From contig USBI01000021.1 in the NCBI GenBank assembly GCA_900552945.1, positions 1 through 28,688 of the forward strand: DNA of 28,688 nucleotides. The letters run 5' to 3'. The notes beneath the pieces were generated by a model, which did not search any database, had not been told where the DNA came from, and was given only the letters and a program-made list of their open reading frames with translations. The translations under genes were made by a program, and so were the position numbers. How positions within the stretch are numbered: position 1 is the first letter of the stretch; each line of letters begins with the position of its first letter. The DNA is from an uncultured Oscillospiraceae bacterium (GTDB lineage: Bacteria > Bacillota > Clostridia > Oscillospirales > Ruminococcaceae). Below are positions 7,693 to 15,571 of the stretch, piece after piece.

Positions 7693-8436
7693 TTACATTG
7701 ACATTGCGCCGTCCACAACAATGACCTGCCCGCTGATGTAGGCTGCACCGTCTGAAACCAGGAACGCAACCGCATTGGCGATCTCTTCCGGTTCACCAAA
7801 ACGCCCAAGCGGAACCATTTTCAAAGCAGCCGCTTTCTGTTCTTCGGTGAGAACGTCAGTCATTGGGGTGCGAATAAAGCCAGGCGCTACTGCATTGACT
7901 GTGATGTTGCGCGGACCAAGTTCTTTCGCGGCGGTCAGCGTCATGCCGATGACGCCCGCTTTGGTCGCAGAATAGTTAAACTGCCCGGGATTTCCATACA
8001 ACCCCGCAACAGAAGAAATGTTGACGATGCGCCCGCTCTTCTGGCGCATCATCACCCCGCTCACATGGCGGGTCATGTTAAATACGCCCTTAAAGTTAAC
8101 AGCCGCAACCGCATCAAACTGCGCTTCCGACATCCGCGCAAGCAGACCGTCTTTGGTGATGCCCGCATTATTGACCAACACATCAATGCTGCCAAAACGC
8201 TCTTTTACTTCTTTAACCATCTGCGCACAGGCGTCAAAGTTCGATACATCACCGATAAAACACTCGGCTTCCACGCCAAACGCACGGCAGGCCTCCGCGA
8301 CCTGTACACCGCCGTTTGCCTTTTCCTGCTCGCTGTAACAGTTGATCGCGATTGAAAAACCATCCTGCGCGAGTTTTTTGGCGATCGCCGCACCAATGCC
8401 CTGCGAAGCGCCAGTAATCAATGCCGTCTTTGCCAT
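7693..8436 (-). CDS. fabG: 3-oxoacyl-ACP reductase
   Basis: This 247-residue short-chain dehydrogenase reduces 3-oxoacyl-ACP with NADPH. It shows the nucleotide-binding TGASQGIG (8-15), NNAG (89-92) and the Ser142-Tyr155-Lys159 catalytic triad in the order ISSVAG and YSATK. The C-terminal segment VAPGFIRTPMT and the GGAAYISGQ-like end are typical of FabG. The start at 8436 has AAGGAG seven bases upstream; the open frame reaches 8478, but only by overlapping the end of fabH. It lies second in the operon, 35 bases after fabH. Confidence 0.96.
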   Translation of the reverse strand: MAKTALITGASQGIGAAIAKKLAQDGFSIAINCYSEQEKANGGVQVAEACRAFGVEAECFIGDVSNFDACAQMVKEVKERFGSIDVLVNNAGITKDGLLARMSEAQFDAVAAVNFKGVFNMTRHVSGVMMRQKSGRIVNISSVAGLYGNPGQFNYSATKAGVIGMTLTAAKELGPRNITVNAVAPGFIRTPMTDVLTEEQKAAALKMVPLGRFGEPEEIANAVAFLVSDGAAYISGQVIVVDGAMSM

Positions 8437-8471
8437 TGTAACACTCCTTATATTCCCTGTCCAGATTTTGT

Positions 8472-9464
8472 TTACCACTCAATCAATGCGGCACCGGCAA
8501 TCAGCCCAGCGCCAAAACCGACCAGACAAATTTTATCTCCCGGTTTGATTTTTCCGTCCCGCAGCGCCTCATTCAAACAAACCGGAATGCTGGCGCTCGA
8601 CGTATTGCCGTAATTCTGCAGATTGACCAGAAAACGTTCCATTGGAAGTCCAAGCCGCTGCGCCGCCGTTTCAATGATGCGGATGTTCGCCTGATGCGGA
8701 ACGATCCAATCGATCTCTTCAGGCGTGATCCCGGCTTTTTCTGCCGCCGCCTGTACGCATTTCGGCATGATGCGGGTCGCGAATTTATAAACCTCACGGC
8801 CGTTCATATACATGCAGCCCTCTTTGTTTTCACCGAATCCATCAAATTCCATTGCCGGAACGGGATCGCAAAAAGGATTCAGCGTATTGGGGTTGCGGCT
8901 GAAGATGTGCTGCGCACCTTCTCCTTCGGTAATCAAGCTGGAGGTAAACAGCTTATCCGCAGCAGAGACAACCGCCGCGCCCGCCGCGTCGCCAAACAGC
9001 ACGCAGGAAGAACGGTCCTCAAAATTGGTGATGCGTGAAAGCATCTCACTGCTGACAATCAGCACATGTTTCATATCTCCGGAAGAAAGATACCGGCGGG
9101 CCATGTCAAGCGCATAGACAAAGCCGGCGCAGGCACAGTTCACATCAAACGCGATGGCGTTTACAGCGCCCAGCTTTCCCTGTATTACGCAGGCGACCGA
9201 AGGGGTGGAAAAATCCCCGGATACGGTCGTGCACAAAACCAGGTCGATCTCCTCAGGAGCGATCTTTGCCGCTTCCAGTGCCTGACGGGCGGCTTTCTCC
9301 CCCATCAGCCAAACTGGTTCACCATTTGAAAAATGCCGTGTGTGAATTCCTGTACGGGTGCGAATCCACTCATCCGATGTATCCAAAAACTGGGTAAAAG
9401 CCTCGTTGTCAACCGACAATTCAGGAACATACATGCCAGTTCCTTCAATTTTGATCCCAACCAT
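8472..9464 (-). CDS. fabH: 3-oxoacyl-ACP synthase III
   Basis: The 330-residue KAS III starts fatty-acid synthesis by condensing acetyl-CoA (or a branched acyl-CoA) with malonyl-ACP. The catalytic residues are Cys112 (CACAGF), His257 (VPHQANIRI) and Asn287 (NYGNTSSAS). The start at 9464 (MVGIKIEGTGMYVPE) has AAAGGAG seven bases upstream; a longer frame to 9563 runs through the promoter region and is rejected. It is the first gene of the fab/acc operon, under an extended -10 promoter. The primer preference cannot be told from the sequence. Confidence 0.96.
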   Translation of the reverse strand: MVGIKIEGTGMYVPELSVDNEAFTQFLDTSDEWIRTRTGIHTRHFSNGEPVWLMGEKAARQALEAAKIAPEEIDLVLCTTVSGDFSTPSVACVIQGKLGAVNAIAFDVNCACAGFVYALDMARRYLSSGDMKHVLIVSSEMLSRITNFEDRSSCVLFGDAAGAAVVSAADKLFTSSLITEGEGAQHIFSRNPNTLNPFCDPVPAMEFDGFGENKEGCMYMNGREVYKFATRIMPKCVQAAAEKAGITPEEIDWIVPHQANIRIIETAAQRLGLPMERFLVNLQNYGNTSSASIPVCLNEALRDGKIKPGDKICLVGFGAGLIAGAALIEW

Positions 9465-9513
9465 GTTCTGGCTCCTTTCCATCATATTGCGCACAAAGTC
9501 ACAAGCTGTTATA

Positions 9514-9522
9514 ATTATACCA
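9514..9522 (-). promoter_or_regulatory. Extended -10 promoter of the fabH operon
   Basis: The minus strand reads TGGTATAAT, a perfect TATAAT with the extended -10 TG. The -35 region is poor (ATAAAA at 17 bases' distance). It lies about 50 bases upstream of the fabH start and is the only good promoter I see before the operon. Confidence 0.65.
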
Positions 9523-9631
9523 TATATTTTTCCTGTTTTTATGGCTTTCTCTGAAATGTTCACACTTTGTTCATAAATAAGCGCTCATTTTATTTGAAAA
9601 ATGCCGTATTTTGAGGGATTGTTTTTTCCAC

Positions 9632-9657
9632 ACTTTCAACATTTTGCTGTTGAAAGT
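9632..9657. repeat. Perfect 10-bp inverted repeat between fabH and aroE
   Basis: ACTTTCAACA and TGTTGAAAGT flank six bases (TTTTGC). It lies in the 257-base divergent region 9465-9721, about 65 bases before aroE and 110 bases upstream of the fabH -10 box. There is no T run directly after it, so it looks more like a regulator site than a terminator. It does not match the FapR consensus as I know it. The rest of the region is AT-rich and shows no further gene. Confidence 0.5.
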
Positions 9658-9721
9658 TCTCTTGATTATACAAAAAGTTATTTGTACTGTACACTAATTT
9701 TATTGTTCCACGGAGGTTTAC

Positions 9722-10573
9722 ATGCACAATTACGGCCTAACCGGCTTTCCTCTGGGCCATTCGGTTTCTCCTCAAATCCACAAACGCCTTTTTGCCCTTT
9801 CCGGCCTTTCGGATTGCGAATACGCGCTTTACCCGCTGGCTCCGGAAGAATTTCAAACGGGCGTTGAACAGTTAAAACAGCTTTCCGGCTTTAATGTAAC
9901 CATCCCATACAAACAAGCGATTATCCCTCATTTGAATGAGCTGGATGAAACGGCCAAGCGGTATGGAGCTGTAAATACAGTGTGCCGGAATCCAAGCGGG
10001 CTGAAAGGTTACAACACCGATGTGGTCGGCTTTCTGCGCAGTCTTTCTCAACTGGGCGCAGCGCTCCCGGGTGCGGACGTTCTGCTTCTGGGTTACGGCG
10101 GCGCCGGGCGGATGATGGGGCTGGAAGCCGCTCACCAGGGCGCGCGGTCGGTCACCATCGCTGCCCGGGAGACAAGCGTCGGCAAAGCTTCCCTGCTTGC
10201 ACAGGAGATTTCCGAAAAATATCCCCATTGCGGTACGCGTACTTGTGCTTTAGAAGAGGTTGAAGGGCGTTTTTCCATCATCTGCAACTCCACACCCTGC
10301 GGGATGTACCCCAACGCGGGCGTTTCTCCCCTTTCGGAACAGGCGCTTTCCGCAAGCTCGGGCGGATTCCTGTTTGACGCCATCTACAACCCCGGTGAAA
10401 CCGAACTTATGCGGCTCGCCCGCAAAAACGGAATCCGTGCGCTGGGCGGAATGTCAATGCTGGTCTGGCAGGCGGCCGCCGCGCAGGAAATCTGGTACGG
10501 CGCGCATTTCTCACAGCAAGCAATCAGCGGAATCGTCACCGATATGGAGCAACTGATCCGCGCTGAATTCTAA
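9722..10573 (+). CDS. aroE: Shikimate dehydrogenase
   Basis: The 283-residue protein catalyses NADPH-dependent reduction of 3-dehydroshikimate to shikimate. Substrate-binding features are GHSVSPQIHK (12-21), NVTIPYK with catalytic Lys64, and the NTD motif with Asp100. The nucleotide loop is GYGGAGR (124-130), followed by a Rossmann domain and the family segments NSTPCGMYPN and GMSMLVWQA. It is complete and of normal length. CGGAGG precedes the ATG. It is transcribed divergently from fabH and leads a two-gene aroE-aroK unit. Confidence 0.95.
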   Translation: MHNYGLTGFPLGHSVSPQIHKRLFALSGLSDCEYALYPLAPEEFQTGVEQLKQLSGFNVTIPYKQAIIPHLNELDETAKRYGAVNTVCRNPSGLKGYNTDVVGFLRSLSQLGAALPGADVLLLGYGGAGRMMGLEAAHQGARSVTIAARETSVGKASLLAQEISEKYPHCGTRTCALEEVEGRFSIICNSTPCGMYPNAGVSPLSEQALSASSGGFLFDAIYNPGETELMRLARKNGIRALGGMSMLVWQAAAAQEIWYGAHFSQQAISGIVTDMEQLIRAEF

Positions 10574-10626
10574 AACAGCATCGCCGGAGGCATCTTCCGG
10601 CTTGTGAATCACCCGGAGGGATTTTT

Positions 10627-11148
10627 TTGAGCACACACATCTTTCTCTGCGGTTTTATGGGCTGCGGAAAAACAACCGTGGGCCGCGCAGCCGCGAAACA
10701 GGCGGGCGTTCGGTTCATTGACCTGGACGAAGCCATCGTAGCCGAAGCGGGAATGCCGATTTCCCAGTTGTTTGAGCAGTTTGGAGAAGCCCACTTCCGC
10801 GCACTGGAAACAGATATGCTCAGGCGATTCACAAACCTGCAGCAGCCCGCTGTCATCGCGACCGGCGGAGGAGCACTGGTCAACAGCGAAAACGCAGCCA
10901 TCTGCCGCGAAGGCGGTACCGTTGTCTTTTTGGATGTTCCTTTTGACCGTTGCTATGAACGAATTTGCGGCGACTCTACCCGGCCCAACGCCGCTTCCCG
11001 TACCCGCGAGCAGCTTCTGGAGCTTTATGAGGCCCGCAGAACATCCTATCTGCAAAACAGTGACATCACCCTGCAAAACGAAACTCTTTCTGCAACCGCA
11101 AAGTGCATTGCCTCTCTCCTTTCAAAAGCGGCGGAATGTAAAAAATAA
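10627..11148 (+). CDS. aroK: Shikimate kinase
   Basis: This 173-residue P-loop kinase phosphorylates shikimate with ATP. It shows GFMGCGKTT (9-17), the shikimate-binding DLDEAI (32-37), FEQFGEAHFRALE with the conserved Arg, and the GGGALV glycine loop. The start is TTG at 10627 with GGAGGG six bases upstream; the first ATG lies within the Walker A region and is too late. It is 53 bases downstream of aroE, giving consecutive shikimate-pathway steps in one transcript, closed by the terminator at 11181. Confidence 0.94.
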   Translation: MSTHIFLCGFMGCGKTTVGRAAAKQAGVRFIDLDEAIVAEAGMPISQLFEQFGEAHFRALETDMLRRFTNLQQPAVIATGGGALVNSENAAICREGGTVVFLDVPFDRCYERICGDSTRPNAASRTREQLLELYEARRTSYLQNSDITLQNETLSATAKCIASLLSKAAECKK

Positions 11149-11180
11149 TCTGTATTTACACAAACAACCATTGTATTGAT

Positions 11181-11225
11181 AAAACCCCTGATGCGGGCTG
11201 TTCCTGCATCAGGGGTTTTCTTTTT
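11181..11225. terminator. Bidirectional rho-independent terminator
   Basis: AAAACCCCTGATGC (11181-11194) pairs perfectly with GCATCAGGGGTTTT (11206-11219), followed by CTTTTT on the plus strand and by four T on the minus strand. It lies between the convergent aroK and DUF3048 genes and probably stops both transcripts. Confidence 0.9.
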
Positions 11226-11262
11226 CCATAAATAATCTGAATGATTTCCAGTATAAACAACG

Positions 11263-12348
11263 TTATTCAGCGGCGCTTTCCTGTACCGCTGCTGTATTTT
11301 CTAAAACCGTGGAGCCAATCTCGCTCTGCGGAACAACGCAAACCCAGGTTTTGCCTGTATTAAACGAAAGCTCGTCTCCGTTTTCATCAGTGAACACGAA
11401 CGGGTCGTTATAGTCGCCCTTGCTCCACTCGAACTCCTGAGAAAGGCCATGGGAAAGGTAGACCCCAGTCCCGCTCGTCAGGTCATACCGGGTCAGGTAG
11501 GTACCGGAAATCTGCGATGTGGGCGAGTAGATGATGATGACATTATCCACCGCGACCTGTTCACCGGTATTTGCGTCCACATGAGGCTCGCCGTACTGGC
11601 TTTTCAGGTATTTTGCAGAAAACGCATCATACTCAAACACCGCGGTGGTATAGCCGGAAAACCGAACCGTTGCTTTATCCACCTGCGCGCCGGTAAGGGA
11701 TGCACTGCTTCCGGGTTCCACAAAATTAAACGCCTGGCTCACGCCGCCTTCGGTCGAATATCCTTTTTTCTCAATGCCTGCCGCGATCAGCGAAGAGTTG
11801 GTGTAATATGTATGTTCCTTTCCGCGGTTAAGGCGGGAAGCATCCTGCTCAAAACAAAGGCTGGAAAGGGTCATGCCGTCAATGTCTTCCACCGCGTACT
11901 CCGTAAGCGCGTCATAACCGGTGGTGCTTCCGCCGAAATGAACAAACAAAGCGTCCAGCGGTTCACTGAACTGGGGGTAATATTCCCGCACCGAACGCAC
12001 CGGTCCGACGTTGGGGATATCGCTCGGGTCAGCAAACACACACATCAGGCGGGTGATGCCGCCTTCCGTTACCGCCTCATAAACAATATCCGCTTCGGTA
12101 ATTCCCCACTGGGGAAGCGAATCTTTGATGTTGCTCACCATGACAGCAACCGGACGCTTACCTACAGCCTCCGGATTAAATCCATCCTCGCCGGTAAGCG
12201 GATTGATGACCGGTTCCGGCTCACTGCTCTCACTGCTGGAAGAGGACGGTTCCTCCGAAGATGTTCCGCCGGAATTGGTACAACCGGAAAGCACTGTCAG
12301 CAAAAGCGCTGCGGCAAGCAGCACAGCAATCCATTTACGTTTTTTCAT
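11263..12348 (-). CDS. DUF3048 (YerB-like) lipoprotein
   Basis: The 361-residue protein has a Lys/Arg N terminus, a hydrophobic segment and a lipobox ending LSGC, so Cys23 would be lipidated and the protein anchored outside the membrane. A Ser/Glu-rich spacer (about 26-46) precedes the DUF3048 domain (NPLTG, RPVAVMVSNIKDSLPQWG, ADIVYEAVTEGGITRLM, GPVRSVREYY). The C-terminal half (DNVIIIYSP, SKGDYNDPFVFTDENG) matches the second conserved part of YerB-like proteins. The function of the family is not established. It is last in the long minus-strand cluster, 50 bases after the DHHW gene. Confidence 0.9.
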   Translation of the reverse strand: MKKRKWIAVLLAAALLLTVLSGCTNSGGTSSEEPSSSSSESSEPEPVINPLTGEDGFNPEAVGKRPVAVMVSNIKDSLPQWGITEADIVYEAVTEGGITRLMCVFADPSDIPNVGPVRSVREYYPQFSEPLDALFVHFGGSTTGYDALTEYAVEDIDGMTLSSLCFEQDASRLNRGKEHTYYTNSSLIAAGIEKKGYSTEGGVSQAFNFVEPGSSASLTGAQVDKATVRFSGYTTAVFEYDAFSAKYLKSQYGEPHVDANTGEQVAVDNVIIIYSPTSQISGTYLTRYDLTSGTGVYLSHGLSQEFEWSKGDYNDPFVFTDENGDELSFNTGKTWVCVVPQSEIGSTVLENTAAVQESAAE

Positions 12349-12398
12349 AACAAACCTCCGTTTTTACATGATGCATTCTAATCCCCGTCAGCCGGCGT

Positions 12399-13541
12399 TT
12401 ACTTGGTAAGCTCCAGTTTGGGAAGGTTCTGGTCTTCGGTAAAATTCTCTACATTATATACGAACAAGACCTGATCGTATTCGTCTAAAGGCACTTTCTC
12501 GTCCAGGCTGGTATTGATGTATCGAAGATCCACCATGGTGATTTCGGAATAATGGTTGCTCAAAAACGGCACAAGACTGTGCGCATAAGAGTCCTTGATG
12601 ACCAGCAGTTTTTTCCCGCTCGGCGAATCGGTCTTCACGGTGACGACCGGCTGATTGGAGCCGAGGAAGGAGGAATACTGGTCCTTCTGGGTGAGATACT
12701 CCTCAAAATACATGCTGTCGTAGGACTTTTGTTCTCTTCCGTTATCCACCACGACTTCGGTCACATTTACGCTTCCCTCGCCGGTGTAGTAATAATAATC
12801 AATCGTATCCGGACCCATGTCGTCATAGATCACTTTGGAGTACAAAGTCCCCAGAAAATCGTGCGAAGCATGACGGATGTCAAAGCTGTTGTAAGGAATG
12901 CTTTCATACTCCAAGCTCTTGGAAGCCGCGCTGTATGCAAGATAAGCGCCCAAACTGGTCCAATGGTGGTCGGTCTTATAGTAAATGTATTCATCGCGGG
13001 AGGAGTAGAGCGGACTGTAAACGTCAATGGTAGAAAGGTTTCCGGAAAGGCGCGCGTAAGCGCTCTCAATGAGAATTTTCTGGTTTTCCACCGGGGCGTT
13101 TGCATCCAGCATGCTCTTATCGATCTCACAGGCGGTAGGCACCAGCATAATGGAAGCCGGGATGCCGGTGCGCTCCACGAAGGAATTGATCGCGTTCAGG
13201 TTGTTCACAAACTGGGTGCGGTCATACCCGTCCATTTTCTGGATCAAACGATCTTTCAAAATGAAAACACCGTTGACCTCTTTCTTTCCGGCGAGCAGTT
13301 CCGTTCGGGTTTTCGCAGCGATCCACTCATCACGCATGAAAAAATGATCAGCAACATAGGACTCAAAGCCGGTCATAAATTCCCCGCTGGTAATGCTTTG
13401 GAACGAAAACTCCGGAAAGGTGGCCAATACACGGTTTTCATTGTCGGAAAACTCTTTTTTGGGCCAGAAGATGAGCAGGAGAAGCATGCCCACAATGACG
13501 ACAAAAAACAGGATCGCCGAAACTTTTTTTGCAATAGACAT
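12399..13541 (-). CDS. DHHW family (AlgJ/AlgX-like SGNH) protein
   Basis: The 380-residue protein has one N-terminal membrane segment (about 7-25) and an extracellular domain. It contains TDHHWT (Asp191, His192, His193, Trp194), the motif that names the family, and a KDSYAHS block (Ser318) resembling the serine block of SGNH hydrolases; ENRVLATFPEF (35-45) is also typical. Related AlgJ/AlgX proteins work with MBOAT proteins to O-acetylate extracellular polysaccharides. Here the MBOAT gene lies 12 bases upstream, so a paired role is likely. The acceptor polymer is unknown. AGGAGG lies 6 bases before the ATG. Confidence 0.88.
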   Translation of the reverse strand: MSIAKKVSAILFFVVIVGMLLLLIFWPKKEFSDNENRVLATFPEFSFQSITSGEFMTGFESYVADHFFMRDEWIAAKTRTELLAGKKEVNGVFILKDRLIQKMDGYDRTQFVNNLNAINSFVERTGIPASIMLVPTACEIDKSMLDANAPVENQKILIESAYARLSGNLSTIDVYSPLYSSRDEYIYYKTDHHWTSLGAYLAYSAASKSLEYESIPYNSFDIRHASHDFLGTLYSKVIYDDMGPDTIDYYYYTGEGSVNVTEVVVDNGREQKSYDSMYFEEYLTQKDQYSSFLGSNQPVVTVKTDSPSGKKLLVIKDSYAHSLVPFLSNHYSEITMVDLRYINTSLDEKVPLDEYDQVLFVYNVENFTEDQNLPKLELTK

Positions 13542-13553
13542 ATCCTGCCTCCT

Positions 13554-14960
13554 TTAAAAACGGAAATACAAAAACGGATTATAGGTAGAATTGACTAAAA
13601 ACGCGGTGCAAACGAACAACAGCCCCATTTCAAACACCGGAGACGCCCAGCGTACCGCGACCGGCAGCCGGGAAGAGATCTTTTCCACCAAACGTTTGGG
13701 ATAATTGGTCGCCCCAATGATGCAAATCACTAAAATAATCAGATAAGACGAGAACAGGTACCAGGTCTGGCCATCAACGAAGCCGGCGCTGTTCCCGCCG
13801 AACATCGCCTGAAAATAAAGCCCGACATTGGAAAGCTGGTCAAACTCGAACAGAACCCAGCCGAACACCACCAGCAGAAACGCGTAAGCGATCTGCAAAA
13901 ATCCCGGCAGTTTTTTGAGGTATTTCCCCAAGAAAAACCGTTCCAGCGCAATGAGCACTCCGAAGTAAAGGCCCCAGAGGATGAAGTTCCAGCTTGCGCC
14001 GTGCCACAGACCGGTCAAAAACCATACGACCAGAAGGTTGCGCAGCAATTTAAGGGTTCCCACCCGGTTTCCTCCCATGGGGATGTAAACGTAATCCCGG
14101 AACCAGGAACCGAGGGTCATATGCCAGCGGCGCCAGAATTCCCCAATGCTTTTGGAGAGATACGGGTAATTGAAGTTCTGCGGGAAGTTAAAGCCCATCA
14201 TCTTGCCCATGCCGATAGCCATATCCGAATAACCGGAAAAGTCAAAATAGATCTGGAAGGTAAACGCAATGATGCCGAGCCACGCGGTGAGCACCGAAAG
14301 CTCGTCGAGCGGCGTGCCTTTGATGGTCGTCCAAAGCATACCGATGTTGTTTGCCAAAAGAACCTTTTTGGCAAGCCCGCGCATGAAAATGCCAACGCCC
14401 TCGCCCACCTTGGTCAGCGAGATGGTGCGGTAATCCAGTTCGTTGGCAATGTCCTGATAACGGACAATCGGCCCGGCGACGATCTGCGGGAACAGAGTGA
14501 CATACGCCGCGTAGTTGATGAAGTTGCGCTGCACCTTTACCTTGCGCATATACACATCCAGCGTGTAGGACATGCTCTGGAAGGTGTAGAACGAAATGCC
14601 GATGGGCAGCGGAAGCTGCGGGTCGATGAGATTCGTTCCCAGCAGCGCGTTGATATTGGAGACAACGAACGAGCTGTATTTGAAAACCGAAAGCAGAAAC
14701 AGGTTGATAGCGACCGCCGTCACCATGACCGCCAGCCGCGCCCGTTTCTTCTCGTCAAATTTATGGATGAGCCGCCCCGCTGTATAGTCTACCAGTGTGG
14801 TGAACATCATCAGCATCACGTAAACCGGTTCGCCCCAGGCATAAAATACGATGCCGGACAGCAGAATCAGCAGATTTTTCAGTTTTTTGGGCGCCGCGTA
14901 GTACAACAGAAGCACCACGGGCAAAAACACGTAAATAAATGTAACGCTTGAAAATACCAT
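13554..14960 (-). CDS. MBOAT family O-acyltransferase (AlgI-like)
   Basis: This 468-residue polytopic membrane protein starts MVFSSVTFIYVFLPV, the usual AlgI-like N terminus. It has the conserved WRRWHMTLGSWFRDY segment (His280) and the putative catalytic His320 in TGLWHGASWNF. The family moves acyl groups, usually acetyl, across the membrane to extracellular polymers. The start at 14960 is chosen by homology and membrane topology; the open frame extends to 15083 but that part overlaps the upstream gene. It begins 2 bases after the Toprim gene's stop and is followed by its DHHW partner. Alginate is not implied: in Firmicutes the target is more likely a cell-wall or capsular polymer. Confidence 0.92.
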   Translation of the reverse strand: MVFSSVTFIYVFLPVVLLLYYAAPKKLKNLLILLSGIVFYAWGEPVYVMLMMFTTLVDYTAGRLIHKFDEKKRARLAVMVTAVAINLFLLSVFKYSSFVVSNINALLGTNLIDPQLPLPIGISFYTFQSMSYTLDVYMRKVKVQRNFINYAAYVTLFPQIVAGPIVRYQDIANELDYRTISLTKVGEGVGIFMRGLAKKVLLANNIGMLWTTIKGTPLDELSVLTAWLGIIAFTFQIYFDFSGYSDMAIGMGKMMGFNFPQNFNYPYLSKSIGEFWRRWHMTLGSWFRDYVYIPMGGNRVGTLKLLRNLLVVWFLTGLWHGASWNFILWGLYFGVLIALERFFLGKYLKKLPGFLQIAYAFLLVVFGWVLFEFDQLSNVGLYFQAMFGGNSAGFVDGQTWYLFSSYLIILVICIIGATNYPKRLVEKISSRLPVAVRWASPVFEMGLLFVCTAFLVNSTYNPFLYFRF

Positions 14961-14962
14961 TC

Positions 14963-15571
14963 TTATTCCCCTTGCCGGCACATCTGCACATAATGTGCCA
15001 GTTCGTTTTTGTTCATCAGCCGGTTGAGCACCGCGAGCAGGGCATTGGTGCCGATGCGTTCTGGCAGACCCAGCACGCCGCATAGCTTCCGGCGAAGTTC
15101 TTTGCTGTTTTCCCCGCCGGTGAGGCCAAGCTCAAACAGGTCGCTTTTGCTCATTCCGGCGTCATGCGGTTTTCCTTCTTTGATTCCCGAACGGGAAAGC
15201 GCCTCTTCCAGAACGGGGAGCGGCACCCCTTCCACCCCGAGTTTCCCTTCTTTGGATGGAGCGGCCTTTCGCTTCTCTTTGCCGTACAGGTCGGGCAGAT
15301 ACAGGTGATACACCTCGCAGCCCGCAAGCAGCGAATTCAAAAACGCCCGGATCTGGAACCCTGCGGCGTCCGGATCGGTTGCGATGAGCGCGCCGTAAAG
15401 CGCCCCCATTTTGCGGATGTACGCCTGCTTTTGTTTATCCCGATAGATGGAAAAACCATCCGTTTTTATTATAATCGCATCCAGCAGAGATTCAAGCTTG
15501 ATTTTATCGTACCGCCCTTCCACAAAGACGACCTGCCGGAGTTTAATCCGCTGAGACTCCATCATACTCAC
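14963..15571 (-). CDS. Toprim domain protein, ribonuclease M5-like with DUF4093
   Basis: The protein of about 202 residues has a Toprim fold: the first acidic motif FVEGRYDKIKLE (16-27) and the DPDAAG motif (about 66-71). RNase M5 uses this fold to mature 5S rRNA. The C-terminal half resembles the DUF4093 region found in clostridial relatives. Length suits RnmV, but the sequence around the Toprim core differs from well-studied M5 proteins, so another nucleic-acid role is possible. The start is uncertain: GTG at 15571 overlaps the holA stop, and ATGs at 15565 and 15562 are alternatives with similar spacing to a weak site. Confidence 0.75.
   Translation of the reverse strand: MSMMESQRIKLRQVVFVEGRYDKIKLESLLDAIIIKTDGFSIYRDKQKQAYIRKMGALYGALIATDPDAAGFQIRAFLNSLLAGCEVYHLYLPDLYGKEKRKAAPSKEGKLGVEGVPLPVLEEALSRSGIKEGKPHDAGMSKSDLFELGLTGGENSKELRRKLCGVLGLPERIGTNALLAVLNRLMNKNELAHYVQMCRQGE

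Noticed and set aside
10582..10600. Small GCCGGA/TCCGGC hairpin between aroE and aroK
   Set aside because: The stem is short and has no T run; the two genes are most likely cotranscribed, so I do not call it a terminator.
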